NCBI RefSeq assembly: GCF_026341125.1
Contig: NZ_JAPEOR010000002.1
Coordinates: 2,969,001-3,033,000 of the forward strand
From: Streptomyces sp. NBC_01142
Lineage (GTDB): Bacteria > Actinomycetota > Actinomycetes > Streptomycetales > Streptomycetaceae
DNA length: 64,000 nucleotides
Direction: 5' to 3'
The translations under genes were made by a program, and so were the position numbers. A model generated the notes under the pieces. The model was not told where the DNA came from and did no database searches. It was given only the letters and a program-made list of their open reading frames with translations. The number at the start of each line of letters is the position of its first letter. The first letter of the stretch is position 1. This document shows, piece after piece, positions 23,722 to 32,058 of this stretch.

Positions 23722-24723
23722 GTGACCGTGCGTACCGCATGGCTTCTGCCGGAGGGACAGACCCGCGAAGACACCCGCCTCGCGCCCGTCGCCCCGATGA
23801 CGCCCGAGACAGAGACCCGCATCCGCGACGGAGTGCTCGCCGGCGGAAACCCGTTCGCCGCGACCGGAGCCGGCGCGATGGGCCTACAGATAGGTGTCGG
23901 GCGCGCCATGGTGCAGGGAACCGACGCGCAGGGCGCATACCCGATCGCCCTCGACGCACCCGTGACCGTCCAGTTCGCCGACGGCGACGCACAGTTCGGC
24001 CGCATCGACGCCGTCGCGCTGCGCGTCTACGACCAGCTGTTCGACACCAGCGGGCAGAACCTCGCCCGCGTCGAAATCGTCCCAGGTACCCCGTCAGCGA
24101 CCCCCGAGGCGCCGAACATGCCCTCTGCCACGCTGCGCCTGTGGGACGTGACGGTACCCGCGGGCGCGTCCGCGGGCGTGGGCGGTATCAACTGGGCCGC
24201 CGCCCTCGCCGACCGGCGCCGCTACACCGCGGCAGCCGGCGGCATCATCCCGCGCGGCTGGGGACTCGCATTCGATGGCGCCTACGACGGCCAGTACCGC
24301 GACAGCGGGGGCGTACTGGAACGCTGGTCGGGCCCGCTCGGCGCGTGGCAGACCTACCGCGCCCCGACCGAGACGCCACTCGTCACCACCACGGGGGCGA
24401 CCGCCTCGACCGGCTACTCGGTTACGTCCTTTCACGCCCGTCGTGTGCCCGGCGTTCAGTCATTCACTGTCGCCGTCCAGCGGACAGGAGCGACGATCAC
24501 CTCGCCCGCCGGCGGCAACATCGCCGATCAGCCGCTCGTCACCCTCCCGTCCGGGTGGCGCCCCCCGAGCGGGCACGACCTCGAACTCGCCGCATCCGAC
24601 GGATTCGGCGACGGAACGGCCTACCTGAACACCGCCGGACTGATCACCCTCCGCGTGTGGGTGCCGGCCGGAACGATCCAGACCGGCCGCACCATCCGCA
24701 TGTCCGGATGCTTCGTCACGTGA
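23722..24723 (+). CDS. Minor tail / baseplate protein
   Basis: The 333-residue product starts at GTG after AAGGAGACAC. Residues 1-150 (RTAWLLPEGQTREDTRLAPV, then NPFAATGAGAMGLQIGVGRA and VALRVYDQLFDTSGQNLARV) match actinophage minor tail proteins. The C-terminal half is beta-rich and ends in RTIRMSGCFVT, resembling a small receptor-binding or carbohydrate-binding head. It is a candidate for host recognition together with the 26679 fibre protein; which one binds the receptor is unknown. Confidence 0.65.
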   Translation: MTVRTAWLLPEGQTREDTRLAPVAPMTPETETRIRDGVLAGGNPFAATGAGAMGLQIGVGRAMVQGTDAQGAYPIALDAPVTVQFADGDAQFGRIDAVALRVYDQLFDTSGQNLARVEIVPGTPSATPEAPNMPSATLRLWDVTVPAGASAGVGGINWAAALADRRRYTAAAGGIIPRGWGLAFDGAYDGQYRDSGGVLERWSGPLGAWQTYRAPTETPLVTTTGATASTGYSVTSFHARRVPGVQSFTVAVQRTGATITSPAGGNIADQPLVTLPSGWRPPSGHDLELAASDGFGDGTAYLNTAGLITLRVWVPAGTIQTGRTIRMSGCFVT

Positions 24724-24729
24724 TCGGGG

Positions 24730-25830
24730 GTGAACGTGGCCACCCCCTACCGGGTCCTGTTCTGTGACCTGCGATCCGACCAGCTGCTCGACGCCCTGCC
24801 CGTACAGGGCGTCGCCCTTGACGACTACATCGGCAAGACAGGCCGGCTCACCGGCACCGTGCCGATCCCCAACCGCGCCATGGCCGAGCGGGCACGCCGG
24901 GCGATCCTGCCCGGCCGTACGGGCGTATGGGTCGAGCGGGGGCGCGAGCTGTGGTGGGGCGGTGTCCTGTGGACGCTCGCCCTCGCCTCGGACAGCCGCG
25001 GGCGCCTCGGCGCACAGATACAGGCCGGCGGGTGGGAGTCCTATCTCTACCGGCGCCTTTTGTTCGACACCCAGACCGCCGACGGCGTCGATCAATTCGA
25101 CATCGTGCGCGGCCTGGTCGACTACGCGCAGAACACCCGCGGCGGCGACATCGGCATCACATACGACACCGGCCTCGTCGGCGTACCGCGCGACCGCACG
25201 TTCACCCGCTACGACCTGAACAGCATCGGCGACCTGCTCGACGACCTCGCCGCAGTCGAGGACGGCTTCGAATGGCGCATCGCAAGCTTCCGCGACCGCG
25301 ACGGCCGCAGGGTCAAGCGGCTGCAACTGGGGCACCCCGTGATCCGTACCGGCGCATCCGACATCGTCCTCGACCATCCGGGGCCGGTCCTGTCCTACAC
25401 ATGGCCAATCGACGCGACCGCCAAGGCAAACGGGTGGCAGAGCCGCGGCGCGAGCATCAACAAGAACCAGGCCGTAGACAGCTACCCCCTGACCTCGCCG
25501 GTTCTGGTCGCCGAGGACGACATCGACGCCGGGTGGCCCCGCCTCGACGGATCGAGCGACTACACCACCGTTGAGCGACAGACGACCCTCGACGCGCACG
25601 CCCGCGCCGACTGGACCGCCGCCCGCAACCCGGTGACCATCCCAGAAATCACGGTCCTGCTCGGCGGGACCATCACGCCCGCCCTGCTCGGCGCCACGAT
25701 CCGAATCCGCATCCGCGACCTGTGGCACCCGACCGCCCTCGACGCCCGATACCGCGTCGTCGGCATGTCCGTCACCCCGCCCGAGCGCGGACGCCCCGAA
25801 ACCGCGCAGCTGTACTTGGAGGTCCCGTAA
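24730..25830 (+). CDS. Tail-associated baseplate protein
   Basis: The 366-residue protein starts near GTG 24730 (GTG 24736 is also possible) after CGGGG. It has an N-terminal [19 protein letters not shown] segment with [20 protein letters not shown], a [20 protein letters not shown] core and a C-terminal beta-domain. This organisation is typical of the Tal-like central baseplate component of actinophages. No lysozyme or peptidase motif is visible, so it is probably structural. Confidence 0.65.
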   Translation: MNVATPYRVLFCDLRSDQLLDALPVQGVALDDYIGKTGRLTGTVPIPNRAMAERARRAILPGRTGVWVERGRELWWGGVLWTLALASDSRGRLGAQIQAGGWESYLYRRLLFDTQTADGVDQFDIVRGLVDYAQNTRGGDIGITYDTGLVGVPRDRTFTRYDLNSIGDLLDDLAAVEDGFEWRIASFRDRDGRRVKRLQLGHPVIRTGASDIVLDHPGPVLSYTWPIDATAKANGWQSRGASINKNQAVDSYPLTSPVLVAEDDIDAGWPRLDGSSDYTTVERQTTLDAHARADWTAARNPVTIPEITVLLGGTITPALLGATIRIRIRDLWHPTALDARYRVVGMSVTPPERGRPETAQLYLEVP

Positions 25831-25832
25831 CC

Positions 25833-26570
25833 GTGCCGTACGTGCCACAGGACGTACTCGACCGCCTCGCCACCATCGAGCGCGAGATCAGGCAGCTTCG
25901 CGGGCGCGCACAGATGCGCCCCGCCCTTAACCAGGTGTTGAACGGCGACGTCGTGATCGGCGAGGGCGGGCAGCTGATCGCCAAGACCCCCGGCGGCATC
26001 CGGACGTTCGTCGTCGGGCAGACCCCGGAAGGCGACTGGGGTGTCGGCCTCGGCCGCGAAAACGGCACGGCCGCCCTTACCGTCGGCGACGACGTGAACA
26101 GCGGCAAAGCCCAAATGATCCGCATGTGGTCACGCGACACCACCGCGCCCGACCGGATCATCGTCATGGACGACGCCTATTCGGGCCGGTTCCTCGGCCG
26201 GCCGTCGATGCCGATCCCGATGCAATCGACCGCCGGACAGATGACCGCCAGCACGAACGACACGACCGCATGGACCGGCGCGACCAGGCTCATGAACCCG
26301 GTCCTCTATGCCGCATTCGAGACCTACACGCCCGCCGGCACCACGGCCGACGTGCGGTTCGAGGACAGCGACGGCGTGATCGAGTCGTGGGTCGCCAACA
26401 CCTCGAACGGCTGGACGCTACGGCAGATCACCAAGCCTGTCCGGCAGGACTTCATGAACCACGTCAACTACCGGCTGAAACACTCCGTACGGTCCGGCAA
26501 CGGCCCGATCCAAACGAACTGCCTCGGTGTCTACACCCGGAACACGTTCACGCCCTCGGAGGCCCCGTGA
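25833..26570 (+). CDS. Minor tail protein
   Basis: The 245-residue protein starts at GTG and has a short helical N-terminus (VLDRLATIEREIRQLRGRAQ), a beta-rich GDVVIGEGGQLIAKTPGGI stretch and a C-terminal beta domain. The N-terminal coiled coil followed by beta-helix-like strands fits a trimeric tail spike or fibre base. The stop overlaps the next gene (GTGA). No enzyme motif is visible. Confidence 0.6.
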   Translation: MPYVPQDVLDRLATIEREIRQLRGRAQMRPALNQVLNGDVVIGEGGQLIAKTPGGIRTFVVGQTPEGDWGVGLGRENGTAALTVGDDVNSGKAQMIRMWSRDTTAPDRIIVMDDAYSGRFLGRPSMPIPMQSTAGQMTASTNDTTAWTGATRLMNPVLYAAFETYTPAGTTADVRFEDSDGVIESWVANTSNGWTLRQITKPVRQDFMNHVNYRLKHSVRSGNGPIQTNCLGVYTRNTFTPSEAP

Positions 26571-26737
26571 CCACCCCGACCCCCGCCCCCGCTCCGGACT
26601 CCGCGAGCAGCGGCGTGATGCCCGAACCGGGCAACGACCCCAACCCCAGCGCCCCGCCGCCAATGGAGGACACCACCGATGCCGCTCCCCGAGGGAATAC
26701 CGACAGTCCGAGTAACGGGCCGGTTCCTGACGCCTGA
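26567..26737 (+). CDS. Short Pro-rich protein, hypothetical
   Basis: The 56-residue ORF is almost entirely Pro, Ser, Asp, Asn and Thr. It starts with GTG on the preceding stop and its 3' end overlaps the fibre gene by 59 bp in another frame. It may be a linker-like accessory or merely a leader that couples translation of the fibre gene. Confidence that a stable protein is made is low. Confidence 0.35.
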   Translation: MTTPTPAPAPDSASSGVMPEPGNDPNPSAPPPMEDTTDAAPRGNTDSPSNGPVPDA

Positions 26738-28124
26738 CGGAAAGCCCCTGACGGGCCAAGTCGTGTGGCGCGCGCCCGGCCTGGTCACGTTCGGTGCGTA
26801 CGACGTGATCCTCGGCGGGCCCGTCACCGCGCCGCTTGACGCCATGGGCGCGTTCGAGATCGTTCTACCGGCCACCAACGCCCCCGGGATGAACCCGAGC
26901 GGCTGGTCGTACACCGTCGCCGAACAGCTCGCAGGCGTGCCGGTCAACCGCGTCTATCAGATCCTCTTGCCCGCCGAGACGCCCGCGGTCGACCTCGCCG
27001 ACATTGCCCCGACCGATCCCTCAACGCCGAACTACGTTGCCGTACGCGGCGACAGCGCGTACGAGGTCGCCGTCAAGAACGGGTTTACCGGCACCGTCGC
27101 CCAGTGGCTCGCCTCGCTGGTCGGCCCGCAGGGCGTCAACGGCGACCAGGGAACGCCCGGTACGCCGGGCGTCGTCCAGTCCGTCAACGGGCAGTCCCTC
27201 GCCGCAGTCGTCCTCACCGCCGCCGACGTAGGCGCCGTGCCCGCCACCGCACCGGGCGCAGCGAACGGCGTCGCCCAGCTGGACGCATCCGGTAAGGTCC
27301 CGGCCGCGCAGCTCCCGGCATCGAGCGGGGGCGCCGTCGCGTCCGTCAACGGGTACACGGGCGCCGTCAACCTCACCGCCGCCGATGTGGGCGCCTCGGC
27401 GACCACCCACACCCACACAGCCGCGACTGTGGGCGCCCTCGCAACGACCGCCCGCAGCGCAGCGAACGGTGTCGCGTCCCTCGACGCCTCGACCAGGCTC
27501 CCCATCGCACAGATGCCGACCGCGGTCGCCAAGAACACATGGACCCCGCAGAGCCTCGGCTTTCAGGCGTGGTCGTGCGACCCAGCCCACGTCAGCAACC
27601 CGACGACGCTCAAGGCCGCCGTACTGCAACGCATCTACATGAGCGGGATCAACATCACGGAACCCACCCAGGTAAACCGCGTGGTGATCTTCGCTCGCGG
27701 GTGGGCCGGATCGACGGCTGTCCCCGCAGCCCGGTTCTATGCCGGGATCTACAACGAGAGCGGGTCACGCGTCGCCACATCCGGACTCGTGTCGAGCCTG
27801 CCAGCCGCCGGCCAGATCGCCGGAACCGCGCCCGGCGGGAACGACAACCACATCGGTGCCGTCCCGGTATCGCTCACGGCAACGGCCGACCTGCAACCAG
27901 GCCGGTACTGGGCTGCGTTCCTGCTGTCCGCCGGAAGTGCGACGGATTTCTACTACATGCACGTTCAGAACGAGAGCCCGAGCGCCCCGGCGAACTTCTT
28001 CCTTGGCACCGCCTTTCAGCGCGCATGGTGCCTCAACAGCCAGGCGTCACTGCCCGCAACCGTGAACCAGTCGACGGGCGAGGTCGGCCTCGACCCTGCC
28101 GTCATGGCCCTGGCCATGGTCTGA
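26679..28124 (+). CDS. Tail fibre protein with short collagen-like segment
   Basis: The 481-residue protein begins with a beta domain (VRVTGRFLTPDGKPLTGQVV). Then come YEVAVKNGFTGTVAQWLASL, a collagen-like GPQGVNGDQGTPGTPG, and two copies of a VNG-x-L/T...LTAADVGA repeat separated by AAxGVAxLDASGKVP-type units, all standard in siphoviral fibres. The C-terminal ~180 residues form a beta-rich head domain likely to contact the host surface. ATG 26679 lies inside the preceding ORF. It is the last tail gene before a terminator. Confidence 0.8.
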   Translation: MPLPEGIPTVRVTGRFLTPDGKPLTGQVVWRAPGLVTFGAYDVILGGPVTAPLDAMGAFEIVLPATNAPGMNPSGWSYTVAEQLAGVPVNRVYQILLPAETPAVDLADIAPTDPSTPNYVAVRGDSAYEVAVKNGFTGTVAQWLASLVGPQGVNGDQGTPGTPGVVQSVNGQSLAAVVLTAADVGAVPATAPGAANGVAQLDASGKVPAAQLPASSGGAVASVNGYTGAVNLTAADVGASATTHTHTAATVGALATTARSAANGVASLDASTRLPIAQMPTAVAKNTWTPQSLGFQAWSCDPAHVSNPTTLKAAVLQRIYMSGINITEPTQVNRVVIFARGWAGSTAVPAARFYAGIYNESGSRVATSGLVSSLPAAGQIAGTAPGGNDNHIGAVPVSLTATADLQPGRYWAAFLLSAGSATDFYYMHVQNESPSAPANFFLGTAFQRAWCLNSQASLPATVNQSTGEVGLDPAVMALAMV

Positions 28125-28140
28125 CGCTCCCACCTTCCGT

Positions 28141-28171
28141 ACGCCCCGGCACCGCGCTGCGGGCGTTTTTT
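28141..28171 (+). terminator. Rho-independent terminator after tail genes
   Basis: ACGCCC (28141-28146) pairs with GGGCGT (28161-28166), with additional CG pairing inside, followed by six T (28166-28171). It separates tail and lysis modules by 20 bp before the amidase start. Confidence 0.75.
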
Positions 28172-28191
28172 CATGTCTGGAGACAACCCCT

Positions 28192-29145
28192 ATGGCATCC
28201 CCCCTGTCCGCAACCGCGTTCCGCGACGCCATCAAGCGCGAAGGCGTGAGCGTCGTCGAGGTCGGTTCCTGGCCTACCCACAACCGCAACCACAAGGGCG
28301 CATGGGGCCCGCTGCACGGCGTGATGATCCACCACACCGTGAGCGAGGGCACCGCGCACAGCGTCGCTCTGTGCCGCAGCGGATACACCAAGTTGCCCGG
28401 CCCTCTGTGCCATGGCGTCATCGACAAGACCGGCACCGTGCACCTCGTCGGTTTCGGCCGCGCCAACCACGCCGGAAGCGGCGACGACGACGTACTCGAC
28501 GCCGTCATCGCCGAGCGGTCCCCGCTCCCCGTCGACAACGAACTCAACGCCGACGGCAACCGGTCGTTCTACGGGTTCGAGTGCATCAACCTGGGCGACA
28601 ACGCCGACCCGTGGCCCGAGGCTCAGGTCGAGGCCATCGCCCGCACCGCCGCCGGCATCTGCCGCGCGCACGGGTGGGGCGCCCATTCCGTGATCGGACA
28701 CTCGGAATGGCAGACCGGCAAGGTCGACCCCCGCGGCCCGATCGGCCACAAGGGCGGGCCCGCCCTCACCATGGACAAGATCAGGGCACGCGTCGCCCAG
28801 CTCCTCGACGACGACACCGCGCCGGCGCCGGGCAAGCCGACGCCGGGCAAGCCGCCGGCGAAGGTCGTCGCCCTCTCCCAGCTGATCGCCGCCGCCCGCC
28901 ACGACTCGGTTCAGGCCGGTACCCCCGTTTCGTACGCGGGCGCGCGCATCGTCGAGGACGCCCTCGCCGCCGAGGGACTGCTCGCCCGGAAGTACGTCGA
29001 TGGCCACTACGGCACGCAGACCAAGGCGGCGTACGCCGCGTGGCAGCGCCGATGCGGTTACTCCGGGGCCGCCGCCGACGGCATCCCGGGCCGCGCCTCG
29101 CTGGACGCCCTTGCCAAACGGCACGGGTTCGGCGTCGCCGCCTGA
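28192..29145 (+). CDS. Endolysin, N-acetylmuramoyl-L-alanine amidase with peptidoglycan-binding domain
   Basis: This enzyme cuts the amide bond between MurNAc and L-Ala to lyse the host. The Amidase_2/PGRP domain spans about 20-195, with zinc ligands H47 (MIHHTVSEG) and H170 and catalytic K177 in GHSEWQTGKVDP. A Pro/Lys-rich linker (205-215) leads to a PG-binding domain ending in GHYGTQTKAAYAAWQRRCGY and a helical terminus. The 317 residues are normal. There is no signal peptide, so release depends on the small membrane proteins downstream. Confidence 0.92.
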   Translation: MASPLSATAFRDAIKREGVSVVEVGSWPTHNRNHKGAWGPLHGVMIHHTVSEGTAHSVALCRSGYTKLPGPLCHGVIDKTGTVHLVGFGRANHAGSGDDDVLDAVIAERSPLPVDNELNADGNRSFYGFECINLGDNADPWPEAQVEAIARTAAGICRAHGWGAHSVIGHSEWQTGKVDPRGPIGHKGGPALTMDKIRARVAQLLDDDTAPAPGKPTPGKPPAKVVALSQLIAAARHDSVQAGTPVSYAGARIVEDALAAEGLLARKYVDGHYGTQTKAAYAAWQRRCGYSGAAADGIPGRASLDALAKRHGFGVAA

Positions 29146-29189
29146 TCAACCCCCGCCCGTACGTTCCTCACCCCACCGGAGAAATAGCC

Positions 29190-29426
29190 ATGGCACCCGC
29201 CAACAAGCGCACCATCCGCACCGTTCTGCAAGGCGTCATTGCGTTCACCGTCGCGCTCCCCGGCATCGTCGCCGCGTCCGGAGTGTCCGACTCCCTGCCC
29301 TGGGTCGCCAGCGGCCTCGCCGCCGCAGGTGGCCTCGCGCGCGTCATGGCCCTGCCCACCGTCGAGCAGCTGCTCGACCGCGTCGGCCTCGGCCTGGTCG
29401 ACGAGGAGAACGGCGGTAGCGCGTGA
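29190..29426 (+). CDS. Holin-like membrane protein
   Basis: The 78-residue protein has two hydrophobic stretches (about 10-30 and 36-54) and an acidic C-terminus (EENGGSA), which fits a class II holin forming membrane lesions that release the amidase. ATG 29190 follows CCGGAGAAATAGCC. It overlaps the next gene by 4 bp, so the two lysis membrane proteins are coupled. Confidence 0.75.
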   Translation: MAPANKRTIRTVLQGVIAFTVALPGIVAASGVSDSLPWVASGLAAAGGLARVMALPTVEQLLDRVGLGLVDEENGGSA

Positions 29427-29680
29427 CCCAGCCATCCCGGCCCGAGTCCGTCGCCGTCGAGCTGGAGAAGCTACGCGGCACGATGGCTGCGGGGTTCGCC
29501 CGCGTCGACGGATCGCTCGCCCTGCTCGTACAACGTGGCGACCAGACCGACCAGCAGCTCACCGACCACGACCAACGGCTCGACGCCCTCGAACGCTCCC
29601 GGTGGCCCCTGCCATCGGTCGCCGCCCTGGTCGGAGCTCTCGGCCTCACCCTGTCCCTTTGGCAGTTCGCCACCAAGTGA
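29423..29680 (+). CDS. Coiled-coil protein with C-terminal TM segment, lysis accessory
   Basis: The 85-residue protein has an N-terminal coiled coil (VAVELEKLRGTMAAGFARVD to TDHDQRLDALERSR) and one C-terminal TM helix (VAALVGALGLTLSLWQF). This is the XhlA-like design of haemolysin/holin partners. It is coupled to the holin by GTGA and is the last gene of the late operon. Confidence 0.7.
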   Translation: MTQPSRPESVAVELEKLRGTMAAGFARVDGSLALLVQRGDQTDQQLTDHDQRLDALERSRWPLPSVAALVGALGLTLSLWQFATK

Positions 29681-29687
29681 CACAGCA

Positions 29688-29727
29688 ACGCCCCCCGTAC
29701 GGCCCTGCGTGGCCGTACGGGGGGCGT
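29688..29727. terminator. 17-bp-stem bidirectional terminator
   Basis: ACGCCCCCCGTACGGCC pairs perfectly with GGCCGTACGGGGGGCGT across a 6-nt loop, between the convergent lysis operon and the XRE regulator gene. It should stop transcription from both sides. Confidence 0.8.
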
Positions 29728-29750
29728 CGTTGTGCTTTCAGGGTTCCCCG

Positions 29751-31100
29751 TCAGTTCTTCAATGCCGCCACCTTGCGGGCGCGGCCGGCCAGTTCTCGAA
29801 CCGGCCGGGCGTTCGTATGCCTCCGCAGCTGAGTGGTCATCATCTCGAAGTGGTCGTCACCACGAGCCGAAGAGACATGCTCGTATTCGTCCAGGAACCG
29901 CCCCCAGGAGTCGCAGGCGGCGTCGAGGTGTCCAAAGGCATACTGCCGCTGCGCCAACAACGCGTACGAGTGCACGCGCCCCTGACGCTCCACTTTCGGT
30001 TGCACCTTGATGGACTGCTGAAGTGCCTTGATGCTGCCAGGAAGATCTCGTTCTTCGTACAGCACATGGGAAACGTGGAACAGCCACGCTGTTTGATCGT
30101 ACCCACCGATCGCATCTCGCCGGCTGTCGGCTTTGGATAGTGCGGCCTCGGCCTCCCGCAGACGCCTGTGCGACAAGTGCCGATCGCCGACCATGCTCGC
30201 GGCGTGTGCCTGCTGCCCCCGCAGGAACGCCACGAGTCGAGGCCCTGCGGCGGGCGCCGCTTCCGCAGCCGAGTCAGCAAGCTCCAATGACTTCCGGCCG
30301 TAGCCCAGGTTGGACGCCTGCAAGCTCATGCCGCGCAGCGTCCGGCAGTAGGTCACGTGGTCTTGCGCCTCGTTCGCCAGCTTCAATGCCTTGACGTAGT
30401 AGGTCTGGCCAAGGCCGTGGGCTTTCTCGTACATGGCCATCCACCCCGTGAGGTACGTGAGGTCGGATGATGCGGCAAGCATGTCGAGGCGAACCCGTTC
30501 AGTCGCCTGTGCACGTAGCCAGGGGCCTACGGTATTGACAAGGAACGCGGCGGCCATGGGGCGGGCATGCCCCGCTCCGAGTTCGTCGAGGATGTCCGCG
30601 ATACGTTCCGTCATGGTGCGCACGGCCTGAACCTGCGAAGCACCGATACGAATCGTCTTCTTGCCGGGACTCACCGGCTGATCAGCAGCATGCACGGCGC
30701 CGGAGAAGCCGGGAACGGCCAGTGCCGCCGAGAACACGCCTGCGGCGAGCACGCCGCGACGGGATGGGTCCATATCCGCCCTTCCGAGGTCAATCAACTC
30801 CTCGACAGTGTCCGCCGGTTCAGACCTCAAGACAGACGGAGCGGGCGTCAGGCCAGCTTCGGCATGCGTGACCGGTCGACCAAGCTGCGCCGACAGCACC
30901 TCAACGATCAGCGCCCTGGCCTCGGCTTTCGGCTGCGCACCGGCAATCCAGTGCGAAACGGTGGATTGGCTGTAATGAAGATCCAATCCCGCCTGCACGC
31001 CGAGGCGATTCACGCGCTGCGCAAGCTGCGTCCGCGTCAATTTCGCCTGGTCAAGTAACCCCGCAAGCGCAGGGTTGGGTGTGCGCTTCTTCGTGGCCAT
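29751..31100 (-). CDS. XRE-family regulator with TPR-like domain, graspetide cluster
   Basis: The 449-residue protein has an N-terminal helix-turn-helix (LTRTQLAQRVNRLG to YSQSTVSHWIAGAQP, about 20-58), a variable linker containing MDPSRRGVLAAGVFSAALA, and a C-terminal region of about 270 residues made of repeated helix pairs (YYVKALKLANEAQDHVTYCR, LVAFLRGQQAHAASMVGD) of TPR type. Such proteins often sense a peptide or small molecule. It is transcribed divergently from the RiPP operon, and the shared 125-bp gap carries a candidate operator, so it probably controls that operon. It is not an obvious phage repressor (those are much shorter). Confidence 0.75.
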   Translation of the reverse strand: MATKKRTPNPALAGLLDQAKLTRTQLAQRVNRLGVQAGLDLHYSQSTVSHWIAGAQPKAEARALIVEVLSAQLGRPVTHAEAGLTPAPSVLRSEPADTVEELIDLGRADMDPSRRGVLAAGVFSAALAVPGFSGAVHAADQPVSPGKKTIRIGASQVQAVRTMTERIADILDELGAGHARPMAAAFLVNTVGPWLRAQATERVRLDMLAASSDLTYLTGWMAMYEKAHGLGQTYYVKALKLANEAQDHVTYCRTLRGMSLQASNLGYGRKSLELADSAAEAAPAAGPRLVAFLRGQQAHAASMVGDRHLSHRRLREAEAALSKADSRRDAIGGYDQTAWLFHVSHVLYEERDLPGSIKALQQSIKVQPKVERQGRVHSYALLAQRQYAFGHLDAACDSWGRFLDEYEHVSSARGDDHFEMMTTQLRRHTNARPVRELAGRARKVAALKN

Positions 31101-31165
31101 GCCTCATCTCCCGACGGCGTTCATGGCGTTCACGTTGTCACCAGCTTCCAACGGTACCCGCGGAG

Positions 31166-31183
31166 GGTGACCGCACGGTTACC
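31166..31183. promoter_or_regulatory. Candidate operator between XRE regulator and RiPP operon
   Basis: GGTGACC-GCAC-GGTTACC is an inverted repeat with one mismatch, with a further GGTACC 13 bp upstream. It lies between the two divergent starts and is the best symmetric site in the gap. Direct repeats of GGCGTTCA also occur near 31115-31130. Binding is inferred. Confidence 0.4.
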
Positions 31184-31225
31184 TCTTCACCGAACCCCGA
31201 AAGTTCTCGGCCTGAAAGGGGGCTG

Positions 31226-31615
31226 ATGGTGACCACAACCGAAAAGAAGGCAGTCGGCACGGCCACAGGGGCGCACAGCGCCAACGCCGAACCGCCCATC
31301 AACGTCGACGCCGTTCAAGAGGCGATCAGCAAAGCCAACACGATCTGGCTCGACGTGCCCCCGCGCCGCCAAGTCGACCAGCACACGCAAGAACTGACCG
31401 AGCACGCCCAGCGCTTGCTACGCGAGGACTACCCGGCAGGCGAGCAGAACAACCCGGTTGTGATCGCAGCGTTCCGCGCCCTGTACAAACTGCTCGACCT
31501 TGCCCACAGACCCACGCCGACCACGACCAACTACACGGCATGGATGTACACACGCAACCTCGCCAACGCCACTCACACGCTGCTCGACCTGCACCGCCGG
31601 TACCAGGTTCCGTGA
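31226..31615 (+). CDS. Conserved hypothetical protein of the graspetide cluster
   Basis: The 129-residue soluble helical protein contains NVDAVQEAISKANTIWLDVP, EHAQRLLREDYPAGEQNNPV and TNYTAWMYTRNLANATHTLL. No catalytic motif is visible. It starts at ATG 31226 (GTG 31229 is the next codon) after AAAGGGGG and is coupled by GTGA to the following membrane-protein gene. It is the first gene of the operon that leads to the precursor and modifying enzymes, so a regulatory or accessory role is likely; the actual function is unknown. Confidence 0.6.
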   Translation: MVTTTEKKAVGTATGAHSANAEPPINVDAVQEAISKANTIWLDVPPRRQVDQHTQELTEHAQRLLREDYPAGEQNNPVVIAAFRALYKLLDLAHRPTPTTTNYTAWMYTRNLANATHTLLDLHRRYQVP

Positions 31616-31731
31616 CCGCGCGACCGCCACGCCGCCTGTCACAGATCGGCGAAATCGTCATCACGACCGTCCTCGTCGCCCTGATCGTGACCGCCTTCGG
31701 CGCCGCTCTCTACAGCAGCGCCACCCCATAG
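31612..31731 (+). CDS. 39-aa single-TM protein
   Basis: The short protein has a basic N-terminus (RPPRRLSQIGE) and one TM helix (IVITTVLVALIVTAFGAALY, about 15-34). The GTG start sits on the preceding stop (GTGA), so translation is coupled. It may anchor the 31226 protein or help export; both ideas are inference. Confidence 0.55.
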   Translation: MTARPPRRLSQIGEIVITTVLVALIVTAFGAALYSSATP

Positions 31732-31836
31732 ACCCCCGTCGCGCGCTCTGCTGCGTCCGCCGAACGGCGAACGCGCAGGAAAATCGAGCGCGCGGCGGGA
31801 GCCCTGCACCACCCATCGCATTCCCTTGGAGGGAAC

Positions 31837-32058
31837 ATGACGACAACCACGATTCCGTTCGCCGCGCGTGCCGCGGCACCGCCCTGCCTAGTCACCACCT
31901 CAATCGCCGGGGTGACGTGGAACAGTGGCCGGCAGCTGAACGAGAACGCGGACGGCACCCCCTGGCACACGGGGGACATGGCCGCTTCGACCACCGACAC
32001 CAACCTCGACGGCCAGGGCGACGACGTCTCTGACCCGTACTACGCGCCCGCGTCATGA
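31837..32058 (+). CDS. tgmA: Graspetide precursor peptide (TgmA-like)
   Basis: The 73-residue peptide matches putative ATP-grasp-modified RiPP precursors. The leader carries the recognition-like segment WNSGRQLNENADGTPW (residues 28-43), and the core is rich in Thr/Ser and Asp/Glu (ASTTDTNLDGQGDDVSD, from residue 50), which supply alcohol donors and acid acceptors for side-chain ester links. It ends PYYAPAS. A good ribosome binding site (GGAGGGAAC) precedes the ATG. The stop overlaps the ATP-grasp ligase start. The Asp residues before Gly or Val are also possible aspartimide sites for the methyltransferase. Confidence 0.85.
   Translation: MTTTTIPFAARAAAPPCLVTTSIAGVTWNSGRQLNENADGTPWHTGDMAASTTDTNLDGQGDDVSDPYYAPAS

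Noticed and set aside
29751..31100. XRE protein as the phage lysogeny repressor
   Set aside because: Its large TPR-like C-terminal region and divergent position next to the RiPP operon fit a cluster regulator; phage repressors are shorter and normally lie by the integrase.
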